NCBI RefSeq assembly: GCF_900142925.1
Contig: NZ_FRCN01000003.1
Span: 523,300-587,299 of the forward strand
Reading direction: 5' to 3'
Length of the DNA stretch: 64,000 bases
From: Chitinophaga sp. CF418
Lineage (GTDB): Bacteria > Bacteroidota > Bacteroidia > Chitinophagales > Chitinophagaceae
The notes under the pieces were generated by a model, which worked only from the letters and a program-made list of their open reading frames with translations, made no database searches and had not been told where the DNA came from. Position numbers and translations under genes: made by a program. Shown piece after piece: positions 35,827-44,289 of this stretch; position 1 is the stretch's first letter; every line of letters starts with the position of its first letter.

Positions 35827-37281
35827 TTATTGCTTAATAAACTGCCGGGCCACCTTGTTGCCATTCCTGTTAAATACAAGCGTGTATACGCCCGGCCGCA
35901 GCCTGGAAAGATCCAACCTGTTAATCGTGTTCCTGAACGACATCACCGGCCTTCCGGTCATGTCAAATACCTGCATGAACAGGCCTGTTAAATCTTCATC
36001 CGCCGCCAGTATCAATTCGCTGTTTGCAGGATTCGGATAAAGGATAAATCCTTTTACTAACGGAACCGAAGAAAAACCTGACTTCTGCCCTGCCTCATTA
36101 GCAGTTCGTGCACCCGAACCGGCGCGTATGATCAGGGAGCTTGCCAGGTCGTTCCAGCCTTCATCCACGAGACAGTCATTGCTGGCTGTAAGCGCAAGAG
36201 AATTGCCGCCAAAGTTATCGTTTACGTACAGGCGTGTGCTATATCCGCTGTTTACATTTACAGATGAAATTTCGTCGTTCCTGATTCCATAGGAAAGCAG
36301 TCTGCTAAGAGTGTAATCGCCTGTTGGCAAACTGATACCCAGTCCGCCGTAATTACAATCCCTGTAAAAGGTGACCGCAGCCGTATTAAGCGTACCGCCG
36401 CCAAATACATTCCTGATAGCGGTAGCATAGGCTGCCGTCTGCGTACTGTTATCAATATCATCATACAACCACATAAATCCGCCTTTGATACGTGCACTGC
36501 AGCTATTCTTCCAGGTATTCAGCTGGCTTTGCACCTGTGCTGTTGTTTTCTCCGCATCCCACAAGCCGGCATATACAGGTACAGTGCCGAAGTTCCAGTT
36601 GCAGGGAGAGTTATTGCGGCCACCGGAATAGCACTGCAGGTCTATCCTGTCAATCGTTCCGGCACGCTGGTTATTGGTATTGGTAGCTACGCTTGTCCAG
36701 AAACCGGAGTTGGTATAGGGCACCAGGCTAACTTTAAAACCCAGGTTGCCCAGCATTACCGCCAGTGCGGTAGCTGAACTTACATCGTAGGTACTTTCAT
36801 CATCAAAGCCGATCGCATCCACCATCGGGAAGGTATTCCGCAATGCCTGGAAGTTACGGTACAGGATACTGCTACTGCCTGTACCCTGCGAAGCAATGAG
36901 ATTTTTTATGTTGGCAAAAGTAGAAGATCCCCAGGCGCTGAGACAGAACTCCAGCCTGTTGATAGTAGTGGGCGCAGACTTCAGTCTCGCCATGTCATCC
37001 ACAAAATTGGGATAGGAATTGCCCCCTACATAGGCGCCATTCTGCACCAGGGGGAACTCGGCATTGAAGTTAAAATTGCCGCTGGCATCAATGTGAATGG
37101 TCCATACCACTACATAGGTATAGCCTGAATTTCTCAGCTCATTGATGGCATAACTGCGGTTCTTGTAAATGGGGCCGCCTCCGTAAATACCTGATTGCGC
37201 CAGCACCGTTAGGTGGCCGGCTGCAATCAGGACAGGAATAATAAAGCTCTTAATACATAAATGTGTAAAATTTTTAATCAT
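35827..37281 (-). CDS. GH18-like TIM-barrel protein with altered catalytic motif, beta/gamma-crystallin and T9SS sorting domains
   Basis: This is a 484-residue secreted protein with a signal peptide (1-29). Residues about 30-295 are not assigned with certainty, but they show GH18 landmarks in order: CLSAWG where chitinases have SxGG, DAIGFDDE at residues 155-162 where they have DxxDxDxE, LQCYSGG where they have MxYD, and GGFMWLYDDID at the end. The catalytic Glu (162) and two of the three Asp (155, 160) are kept, while the middle Asp is Gly158. Activity may be reduced or changed. A beta/gamma-crystallin domain follows (about 300-388) with calcium motifs NDEISS and NDLASS, then a T9SS type A sorting domain (FILYPNPANSELIL to KVARQFIKQ). 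It lies between two GH18 chitinase genes. Confidence 0.75.
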   Translation of the reverse strand: MIKNFTHLCIKSFIIPVLIAAGHLTVLAQSGIYGGGPIYKNRSYAINELRNSGYTYVVVWTIHIDASGNFNFNAEFPLVQNGAYVGGNSYPNFVDDMARLKSAPTTINRLEFCLSAWGSSTFANIKNLIASQGTGSSSILYRNFQALRNTFPMVDAIGFDDESTYDVSSATALAVMLGNLGFKVSLVPYTNSGFWTSVATNTNNQRAGTIDRIDLQCYSGGRNNSPCNWNFGTVPVYAGLWDAEKTTAQVQSQLNTWKNSCSARIKGGFMWLYDDIDNSTQTAAYATAIRNVFGGGTLNTAAVTFYRDCNYGGLGISLPTGDYTLSRLLSYGIRNDEISSVNVNSGYSTRLYVNDNFGGNSLALTASNDCLVDEGWNDLASSLIIRAGSGARTANEAGQKSGFSSVPLVKGFILYPNPANSELILAADEDLTGLFMQVFDMTGRPVMSFRNTINRLDLSRLRPGVYTLVFNRNGNKVARQFIKQ

Positions 37282-37476
37282 ACCTATGGAATTCTAGCGT
37301 CAACAATAAATTATTTCGAGGGATGTAAAGGGCCGCTCATGGCCAGCTTCACAGAAAGAGCACGTAAAATACAGTATTGGAGAAAGGTGTATAAAGCAGC
37401 ATATAGGACTCTCTTTTGATATGGTTGACAGATCGCTGGTTGACAGATAATCAGAAAACAGTGATTAGAAACCAGG

Positions 37477-37513
37477 AATCAGGAACTAAGGCCGGGGCCC
37501 GTAGTTCCTGATT
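37477..37513 (-). terminator. Terminator-like hairpin after the double-GH18 chitinase gene
   Basis: A 12-bp perfect stem (37477-37488 with 37502-37513) encloses a GC-rich 13-nt loop, 21 bp past the chitinase stop. The arms contain the AATCAGGAA-type motif that recurs at 48971-49103. The T-tract is weak, so termination is likely but unproven. Confidence 0.5.
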
Positions 37514-37533
37514 TCCGATTCCTAAGTTACCTG

Positions 37534-40500
37534 TTACAGGCGTACTACTTTCGCAGTACCCTTATGGCCGCTCTTCAGATGATTTGTTTTCAGTATCCAG
37601 GAACCTGCTGGTACCTGAGAAACATCCAGATCAACTGTTTGCTGGCCTTTAGCGCCTGCGATATATTGTTTACGGATCACAGCGGTACCACCACCAGTGC
37701 TCCACAATTCGATCAGTACTTTCTCACCTGCTGCTGCATTGAACTGTACTTTCAGTGTAGTACCTGTCAGCGGGTTAGGGAATACCAGTACTTTCTCATT
37801 TGCAACATTATCAGGTACCGGAGATACTGCAGCTACGGTTGCTGCACTTGCTCCGCATGCTCCCAGTGGTTTCCACCAATAGTCAGCTGTACCCGGAGTT
37901 ACGTTATACAGTCCGTTAGACAGGCTTTCATACAGGTTGCCGTTATATACCACTTTATCGCCCAGGTTGTACACCGCAGGGTATGGCTGGTAAGTTGGTA
38001 CACCTGCACAGTTACCGGTGTTGCCACCGCCGCCTACTGTGATAGTTACTGCGCCGCTGGTAGTTGAAGCGTTGCCATTGTCGGTAGCTTTAGCTGTGAT
38101 GCTGTAAGAACCGGCGGCAACATTGCTCCATGTGTAAGAGTAAGGACTTGCAGTGGCTTCACCCAGTTTGGTGCTACCGTTGTAGAATTCAACTTTAGCA
38201 ACAGTACCGTCAGCATCTGAAGCAGTAGCCTGGATGGTTACTGTAGCAGGAGCTGTGAATGTAGCGCCGCTGGCTGGAGAAGTGATGCTTACGGCTGGAG
38301 CCTGGTTACCAGGATTGGAACCGCAGTCGCGTACATATGCCCAAACCTGACCATCACCAGTGTGGGTATCAGGCTGCTCGTTCTGTGTCCACCATTTTGC
38401 GTTGTAGATCTTACCATTGTAAACTACCTGCATGTTAGCAGTATAGACAGCGGTAGCTGACCAGGCGGCAATACCGTCGCAGGTATTGTTACCTGTGCCA
38501 TTTACTGTAACAGATACTGCAGATGATGTGGTAACTGCACCGCCGTTATCAGTAGCAACAGCTGTAAGGCTATAAGTGCCAGCTGCTACGTTAGTCCATG
38601 AATAGGTATAGGGAGCAGAAGTGGCCTGACCTAATTTGGTCGCACCATTATAGAATTCAACTTTAGAAACTGTACCATCAGCATCAGATGCACTTGCAGT
38701 GATAGTGATGGAAGCCGGTGCAGTGAAAGAAGCTCCTGCAGCCGGAGAAGTGATGCTCACCACCGGAGACTGGTTGCCCGGTGTAGAACCGAAGAAATAA
38801 GGATAGTAGTTGGCAGCAAACTCGCTGTTGTTTACTTTATCCCAGTTTACAGACCATGTCATGATACCACGCAGACCAGGATAACCAGCTGCTTTACGCA
38901 GTGTGTAACCACCGCCGTAGGATTGTCCTTTGGTCAGATAATTCAGTGCTTTCTTCACTTCAGCAGGGCTGGTGTAACCGCTACCTGCAGCACCAGGAGC
39001 AGCAGGCAGACCGAATGCTACCTGATCTTCACGCAGTGCAGGGAAAGTCTGGCTGGTACCTGATACAGGGAAGCCCTGTAACAGCATCTCAGTCATAGAT
39101 ACGATGAAGTCAGCTGTTGCTGAGTTGTATACTTTGTTGTCCAGGCCCATTACAGAACCGGTGTTGTACAGCTGTGGCTGTATCCAGGACAGTTCGTTAC
39201 GCAGACCATAGATGATAGGCAGATAAGCACCTACCAGCGGAGAGTAGGTAGCGCCGTAAGCTGTCTGTACATAGTAAGTTTCAGGCGCCATTGTCAGCAG
39301 ACAGTTTTTACCCTGTGCCTGACGGTAAGCAACGATCTCTTTCACGGCAGCGATCAGGTTCACTACTTTAGGCGTAGTTGGCGCCATAAAGTTGTTATCG
39401 CCATTGTTCAGCTGTAAAGAAGTACCGCCTTCGATATCGATATCAAAACCATCAAAGTTATAGCTATCCAGCAGGTTTTTCATGCTGGTAATGAAAGCCT
39501 GTTTGTTGGCATCGGTAGCCAGCATAATAGTACCGGTTTCACCACCCAGTGACAGTAACACTTTTCTACCCTGTGACTGCAGTGTAGCGATATCAGCTTT
39601 GAAATCGGCTACAGTAGCGCCATCCGGAGTGAAGCTTACAGTAGAATAATCGCTCGCGGTAGTACCGAAAGCTACTTCTATCACATTGTAACGGCTGTCC
39701 ACATCGCGTAAGCGGATATATGGAGCAGACGCCAGGTTCCAGTTATGCCAGTAACCTACTACTACTTTACCGTTAGTAGGAGGAGGATCAACAGTACCGC
39801 TTTTCACAGTAACAGATACTGCAGATGAAGTGGTAGCAGCTCCTGCATTGTCAGTAGCTACAGCAGTGATGCTGTAAGTACCTGCAGCTACATTGCTCCA
39901 GGAAATGCTGTATGGAGCAGCTGTAACAGTACCCAGGCTGGTAGCGCCATTGAAGAACTGTACCTTTGCGATGCTGCCATCACTGTCTGTAGCATTAGCG
40001 CTCACGGTGATGCTTGCAGGTGCAGTGAATGTTGCATTTGCAGTCGGTGCAGTCAGGTTTACTGATGGTGGCTGGTTTGTCGGAGTGCTGCCATCAGCGA
40101 AAACAGCGTTGATTTTGTTTACGAGCGGAGAAGTAGTGTTAGGACAATAGATAAGCTTGCCCTTAGCAACGGTGCTGCTGGTCATGTTCAACATGTCACC
40201 GAATACCTGCCAGATAATTACACCTGCCAGTCCATTGTCCTTGATATATTTAGCTTTCTCTCCTACTGAACGCTCGTTATCATAGCTCAGGAAATAATTG
40301 CCTTTTGTTTTGTAAGGTACTTTTGCTACATCATCCCAGCCTTCTGTCCATCCTGAGCCTGTCTGCTGCAGAATGTAGCTATAGTTAGGCGTACCATCCC
40401 AGAGGTCTTTCTGCCAGTTGGTATAGTCTGCACAGGTCTGGATAGGACCATCCGGCTGTACAGTCTCAGCACGTTTGGTAGTAGCAGCGTTCAGCGCAGC

Positions 40501-41625
40501 AGTACCGCTGGTTATTACACCACGGCCATAGAAAGGAGCACCGATGTTCACTTTAGACATGTTTACACCCAGGGCTTTCAGCGCCTTCACAGTAGCGTCT
40601 ACAGAGAAGTTGCTGTATTCAGCACCAGGATAGTCGTACAGTGGAGCGTTGTGACCGGCTTTATTAGACCATCCACCATTGTAGTCGTAGGTCATCATGT
40701 TGTAATAATTCATTGAATTATTCAGACGAGACCAGTTAAAGCCCTGCAGTTTAGCAGGAGCAGCGGCAAATGCAGCTGTGATCAGTTTATTAGGACCGAT
40801 AGCAGCTCTTACCGCTTCTACCAGTGCTGCGAAGTTGTTGAAGTCGGCAGTGCTGTACTTTTCGATGTTCATACCCGCATCGTTAGGGTATTCCCAGTCG
40901 AAGTCGATACCATCAAAGCCCATGTTCATCAGGTCTACACAATTGGCTACGAACTTAGCGCGTTTAGTAGCATCAGCTGCCATTTCCGGGTAGTGTTTAC
41001 ACATACTCCAGCCGCCGATAGAAGCCATTACTTTAACGCCTTTAGCATGCGCCAGGTCAATTAAGCCCTGTGCACCGCCCTGTTTAGGAACAGATAAAGG
41101 GAAAGCGCCGGTTTGGCCAGTATTTACGTTTTTCCAGCCGCTGCCTTCATTACGGTATCCCAGGGTGTAAGCATAGCTGCCTTCTGAGATATAATATAAA
41201 GGAGCATCCAGTTCGCCTTTTAGCAGGAACAGGTCCCAGCTGCTGTAAATGTCCTCATTTAGCAATGCAGCAGGTTCCTGTACGGCGCCTACCTGGTAAA
41301 TGTTCTTGTTACGGAAGTCCCCGCTGTGCAAGGAACCGTCTTTCGCTACACCGAAGAAGGAGAAGTTAAGGATGGTGTACTGCGAATAATCCACATTCAG
41401 TTGGTTATAACCTCCTTTGGGCACGATGCCGGACACCTCTTTCCAGGCATCCCATTGGGTGATATATCCTATCACCTGTTTGCTGTGGTTCTTTGTCGTT
41501 GCGGGCACCTGCGGAGTCACCTGCGCCATGAGGGGGGATAAACCCAGCATGAGCAGCAACACCAGAAGGGCTTGTCTTACACGATGGTATGACAATGCGC
41601 TACGAAAGGTAAAATTTACTTTCAT
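37534..41625 (-). CDS. Large T9SS-secreted chitinase with two GH18 domains, Ig-like repeats and two CBM5/12 domains
   Basis: This 1363-residue enzyme has a signal peptide (about 1-35). The first GH18 domain (about 45-510) has catalytic motif DGIDFDWE, Glu245 the proton donor. An Ig-like domain follows (about 525-610, LTAPTANATFTAPASITVSA), then a second GH18 domain (about 620-950) with motif DGFDIDIE and Glu732. A second Ig-like domain, a CBM5/12-type chitin-binding domain (about 1048-1100, WSATAVYTANMQVVYNGKIY), a third Ig-like domain and a second CBM5/12 domain (about 1205-1257) come next. A T9SS type A sorting domain ends the protein (VLVFPNPLTGTTLKVQF). Two different GH18 domains in one polypeptide recall the T9SS-dependent ChiA of Flavobacterium johnsoniae; the second is of a different GH18 subtype (DIDIEGG). 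A good promoter lies at 41862-41890. Confidence 0.95.
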   Translation of the reverse strand: MKVNFTFRSALSYHRVRQALLVLLLMLGLSPLMAQVTPQVPATTKNHSKQVIGYITQWDAWKEVSGIVPKGGYNQLNVDYSQYTILNFSFFGVAKDGSLHSGDFRNKNIYQVGAVQEPAALLNEDIYSSWDLFLLKGELDAPLYYISEGSYAYTLGYRNEGSGWKNVNTGQTGAFPLSVPKQGGAQGLIDLAHAKGVKVMASIGGWSMCKHYPEMAADATKRAKFVANCVDLMNMGFDGIDFDWEYPNDAGMNIEKYSTADFNNFAALVEAVRAAIGPNKLITAAFAAAPAKLQGFNWSRLNNSMNYYNMMTYDYNGGWSNKAGHNAPLYDYPGAEYSNFSVDATVKALKALGVNMSKVNIGAPFYGRGVITSGTAALNAATTKRAETVQPDGPIQTCADYTNWQKDLWDGTPNYSYILQQTGSGWTEGWDDVAKVPYKTKGNYFLSYDNERSVGEKAKYIKDNGLAGVIIWQVFGDMLNMTSSTVAKGKLIYCPNTTSPLVNKINAVFADGSTPTNQPPSVNLTAPTANATFTAPASITVSANATDSDGSIAKVQFFNGATSLGTVTAAPYSISWSNVAAGTYSITAVATDNAGAATTSSAVSVTVKSGTVDPPPTNGKVVVGYWHNWNLASAPYIRLRDVDSRYNVIEVAFGTTASDYSTVSFTPDGATVADFKADIATLQSQGRKVLLSLGGETGTIMLATDANKQAFITSMKNLLDSYNFDGFDIDIEGGTSLQLNNGDNNFMAPTTPKVVNLIAAVKEIVAYRQAQGKNCLLTMAPETYYVQTAYGATYSPLVGAYLPIIYGLRNELSWIQPQLYNTGSVMGLDNKVYNSATADFIVSMTEMLLQGFPVSGTSQTFPALREDQVAFGLPAAPGAAGSGYTSPAEVKKALNYLTKGQSYGGGYTLRKAAGYPGLRGIMTWSVNWDKVNNSEFAANYYPYFFGSTPGNQSPVVSITSPAAGASFTAPASITITASASDADGTVSKVEFYNGATKLGQATSAPYTYSWTNVAAGTYSLTAVATDNGGAVTTSSAVSVTVNGTGNNTCDGIAAWSATAVYTANMQVVYNGKIYNAKWWTQNEQPDTHTGDGQVWAYVRDCGSNPGNQAPAVSITSPASGATFTAPATVTIQATASDADGTVAKVEFYNGSTKLGEATASPYSYTWSNVAAGSYSITAKATDNGNASTTSGAVTITVGGGGNTGNCAGVPTYQPYPAVYNLGDKVVYNGNLYESLSNGLYNVTPGTADYWWKPLGACGASAATVAAVSPVPDNVANEKVLVFPNPLTGTTLKVQFNAAAGEKVLIELWSTGGGTAVIRKQYIAGAKGQQTVDLDVSQVPAGSWILKTNHLKSGHKGTAKVVRL

Positions 41626-41739
41626 TTATAACGGTTTTTTTGAGACGATATGGAACTACTGGTTTATTTCTGCTTACAATAATCCAAGCCACAGGTTGTT
41701 ATTATGTCAGGTTGCTCTAAAGTAAGTATGTGCAGATAT

Positions 41740-41751
41740 AAGACCGGTCTT
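41740..41751. promoter_or_regulatory. 12-bp perfect palindrome AAGACCGGTCTT in the chitinase leader
   Basis: AAGACCGGTCTT is a perfect dyad 115 bp upstream of the chitinase ATG and about 105 bp past its predicted start of transcription. It could be an operator for an unidentified regulator. The evidence is symmetry and position only. Confidence 0.3.
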
Positions 41752-41861
41752 CACAGGCAAATGGTATTTTAAGGCGTATGGTTAATACAAAATGTTCTTT
41801 AATTCGCTCTTCTCCAGACTCTCTATAAAGGTGTCGTACCTAACGTGGTGTAGTACTATCC

Positions 41862-41890
41862 CAAAAGTAATTTTTTTTGTTATATGCAAA
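41862..41890 (-). promoter_or_regulatory. Predicted Bacteroidota promoter of the chitinase gene
   Basis: On the minus strand TTTG (41890-41887), a 17-nt spacer and TACTTTTG (41869-41862) match the Bacteroidota primary-sigma consensus TTTG N17-23 TAnnTTTG. Transcription would begin near 41855, leaving a leader of about 230 nt. The -33 box begins at the last base of the upstream gene's terminator stem, so termination and initiation are packed next to each other. Confidence 0.55.
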
Positions 41891-41922
41891 ACGCCCTCCC
41901 GGTATTGTACCGGGAGGGCGTT
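41890..41922 (-). terminator. Perfect 15-bp hairpin terminator of the second adhesin operon
   Basis: A perfect 15-bp GC-rich stem (41890-41904 with 41908-41922) with a 3-nt loop lies 22 bp past the OmpA gene stop. On the minus strand the stem is followed by TTGCATATAA and then a tract of A residues, so the T-tail is short. The strength of the stem makes termination likely. Confidence 0.75.
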
Positions 41923-41944
41923 CCTCTATTTTAGTAATATGATC

Positions 41945-44263
41945 CTATTTGTGAATGATTTTCAACATGGTACGTCTTGCGCGCATATACTGTTCATCCG
42001 TACAAGGTACACCTTTACCACATGGATCTTCAGGGTCTTTACCGATATTTTCGTAGTAAAGTCTGCTTGAAGTTACACCTTTCCTTACCAGGTACTCAAT
42101 TACTGCGTAGCAACGTAAAGCGGAGAGGTCCTTATTATAGGCGTCAGAACCGCGGCTATCAGTATAGGAACGTATCTGCAGTTTCCAGTCAGGGTACTGG
42201 TTCAGTACCACGGCTACCCTATCCAGCAGGTTCCTTGATTTACTGGTCAGAACGGCGCTGTTATAGTCGTAGTAGAACTCCATGTTTTCCATTTTGCTCT
42301 GGATAGCATGGTCCATTTCTGACATTTCCACGTCCTGTCTGGTTTCTTTTGGCTGCGCTACGGCTACAGTTTCGATCTTCTCAGCAGGCTTTTCTGCAAC
42401 CGGTTCAGGCTCGTATTCCGTCTTTGTCTCTGTTACAGGCGGTACTACTACAGGGGCGGCTACTACCACAGGCGTCTTCACCGGTTTCTTGGTTCCTGGT
42501 TTAGCAGGAGGCGTACGCTTAACAGGTGTTGTTTTTACCGGTTCGCTTACTGGCTCTTTAACCGGCTCGCTCGCTGGTTCGTTCTTCGCTACCAGCGGTT
42601 CTGAAACCGGGTGCTGTGTAGTGGTCACTGCAGATGGAATATCTATCGGAGCGCTTACAGTCTGTTTCGGAGAGTGTACCACTGGTTCCTCAGCCGGTTT
42701 TGTCGGCGTTGACGTAGCAACTGTTCCCGGTAAGCTGATTGGCGCAGTTACGGTCTGTCTCGGAGAAACAACCACCGGTTCGTCCGGTTTTGGAGTTGCT
42801 ACCCCTACTGATTCCGCTGCTGGTTTATCAGCAGGTTTGTTCTGCGCCAGTATTACCGGGTTTGGATTTGATCCCGGCTCCGGATCTTTATAAGGCTGGA
42901 TACCTTCGTCGTTGTTGAATCTTTCTGTGAAGTGAGTATCCATGAAGCGGTAGATATCATCGCTACCACCGCCACCAGGACGGTTGGAAGAGAAGTACCC
43001 TTCATACATATTCGCCTTCATGATGAAGCCCAGATCATCGCCACCGGAATTGAACGGATAGCGCAGGTTCTGCAGGCGATGCCATTCAGTTCCCTTACCT
43101 GCTACACGGAAGATATCAAAACCTCCCATGCCCGGATGACCTTTACTGGAGAAGTACAACATATCTTCTTCATTATAGGTAGGGAATGCTTCGTCGAAAG
43201 GCGTGTTGATAACCGGACCACAGTTCTTAGGTTTACCCCATCTGCCATTCTTCTGCTTTTCACTGTACCAGATGTCCATTTTACCCTGACCACCTTTTCT
43301 GTTGGAAGCAAAGTACATGGTCTTACCATCACGGCTAAGGGCAACGTGACCGGTAGAATAACCGTTTGAGTTGATCTCTTTCAGTGGTTCCAGTGGTCTC
43401 CACTCATCACCTGATTTTACAGACCAGAACACCATCATTGTACGTTCACCATTTACAGGACCGCGTTTCTTACGGTTGGCGATATCCTGCTGCCAGGAGT
43501 TCAGCGTTACATAGATGGTATCTTCCCTGGCGTTGAAACATACAGGTCCGATATGATACGGTACCAGGGCTAATAATTGTGGCACTACTTCTTCAACGAA
43601 AGTATTGGCCACCCCCTGTGAATATTGTTTAAAGATATATGCTTTGTAATAAGGCTGATTGGTACGTGTATCAATCTTGGGATTCTTCTCAGGCAACAGG
43701 TTCATGGTCATTTTACGATACCCGTTGGATACCAGCAGGAGACCTTGTCTTGTTACACCGCTTACATAATCAGAACCGGAGGAGCTCAACTCCTTGATAT
43801 TTTCCATCGCCATGTCAAGACGGTTAGTCTTCCAGGCAATCGCACTATCACAGCCAGCCATCATCGCATTCGCCAGACGAACACTATCCGGCTTTGAACT
43901 TTTAAATTTGGCTATCTGTTGTTTTGCTTCAACGTATTTACCTGCACTTTTTAATATTTCCCCATACTGCAGATGTGCCACTGGCGGACAATCAGGACGC
44001 TCATCCATTTTCTCATACCAGAAAGCAGCATCATCATACTGGCCAATTTCACGATTACAGGCAGCTATACGTTCCAGGAGGTCAATAGAAGTTTTGGTTT
44101 TCTTCTTTGAAATGATCCTGCCGTACAGGGATCCTGCAACTGCATATTCCTGTCTTTCAAAAGCCTCATCAGCCCTTACCCGCACGCTTTTCTGCTCCTG
44201 GCCAAACAGCATCACCGGAACCATCAGAGTGGTGCATAATAATATCGCGTAACAACGTAGCAT
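41945..44263 (-). CDS. OmpA-family protein with TPR-like, WD40/PD40 and repeat-linker regions (PorE-like)
   Basis: This 772-residue protein has a signal peptide (about 1-21, MLFGQ) and TPR-like helices (about 25-150, LYGRIISKKKTKTSIDLLER). A PD40/WD40-type propeller spans about 190-440 (GHVALSRDGKTMYFASNRKG, YFSSNRPGGGGSDDIY). A long Pro/Val/Thr-rich linker with internal repeats (about 460-635, for example SPRQTVTAPI and SPKQTVSAPI) separates it from the C-terminal OmpA domain (about 660-772, MEFYYDYNSAVLTSKSRNLL, LQIRSYTDSRGSDAYNKDLS). It is a longer relative of the OmpA protein at 4882-6663. It probably ties the adhesin/PorP complex of its operon to peptidoglycan, the linker spanning the periplasm (inference). 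It follows the PorP gene by 26 bp and ends in a strong terminator. Confidence 0.9.
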   Translation of the reverse strand: MLRCYAILLCTTLMVPVMLFGQEQKSVRVRADEAFERQEYAVAGSLYGRIISKKKTKTSIDLLERIAACNREIGQYDDAAFWYEKMDERPDCPPVAHLQYGEILKSAGKYVEAKQQIAKFKSSKPDSVRLANAMMAGCDSAIAWKTNRLDMAMENIKELSSSGSDYVSGVTRQGLLLVSNGYRKMTMNLLPEKNPKIDTRTNQPYYKAYIFKQYSQGVANTFVEEVVPQLLALVPYHIGPVCFNAREDTIYVTLNSWQQDIANRKKRGPVNGERTMMVFWSVKSGDEWRPLEPLKEINSNGYSTGHVALSRDGKTMYFASNRKGGQGKMDIWYSEKQKNGRWGKPKNCGPVINTPFDEAFPTYNEEDMLYFSSKGHPGMGGFDIFRVAGKGTEWHRLQNLRYPFNSGGDDLGFIMKANMYEGYFSSNRPGGGGSDDIYRFMDTHFTERFNNDEGIQPYKDPEPGSNPNPVILAQNKPADKPAAESVGVATPKPDEPVVVSPRQTVTAPISLPGTVATSTPTKPAEEPVVHSPKQTVSAPIDIPSAVTTTQHPVSEPLVAKNEPASEPVKEPVSEPVKTTPVKRTPPAKPGTKKPVKTPVVVAAPVVVPPVTETKTEYEPEPVAEKPAEKIETVAVAQPKETRQDVEMSEMDHAIQSKMENMEFYYDYNSAVLTSKSRNLLDRVAVVLNQYPDWKLQIRSYTDSRGSDAYNKDLSALRCYAVIEYLVRKGVTSSRLYYENIGKDPEDPCGKGVPCTDEQYMRARRTMLKIIHK

Positions 44264-44289
44264 ATCGAGATTTGATGATCTTTTAAATA

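Larger units (their letters stand above)
41626..41944. other. Intergenic region upstream of the chitinase gene
   Basis: This 319-bp region has no plausible gene. It holds the terminator of the OmpA gene (41890-41922), the chitinase promoter (41862-41890) and a 12-bp palindrome (41740-41751) in the presumed untranslated leader of the chitinase mRNA. Confidence 0.6.

Noticed and set aside
42420..42880. Repeat array as a mobile or CRISPR element
   Set aside because: It encodes the Pro/Val/Thr-rich linker of the OmpA protein, with uninterrupted frame.
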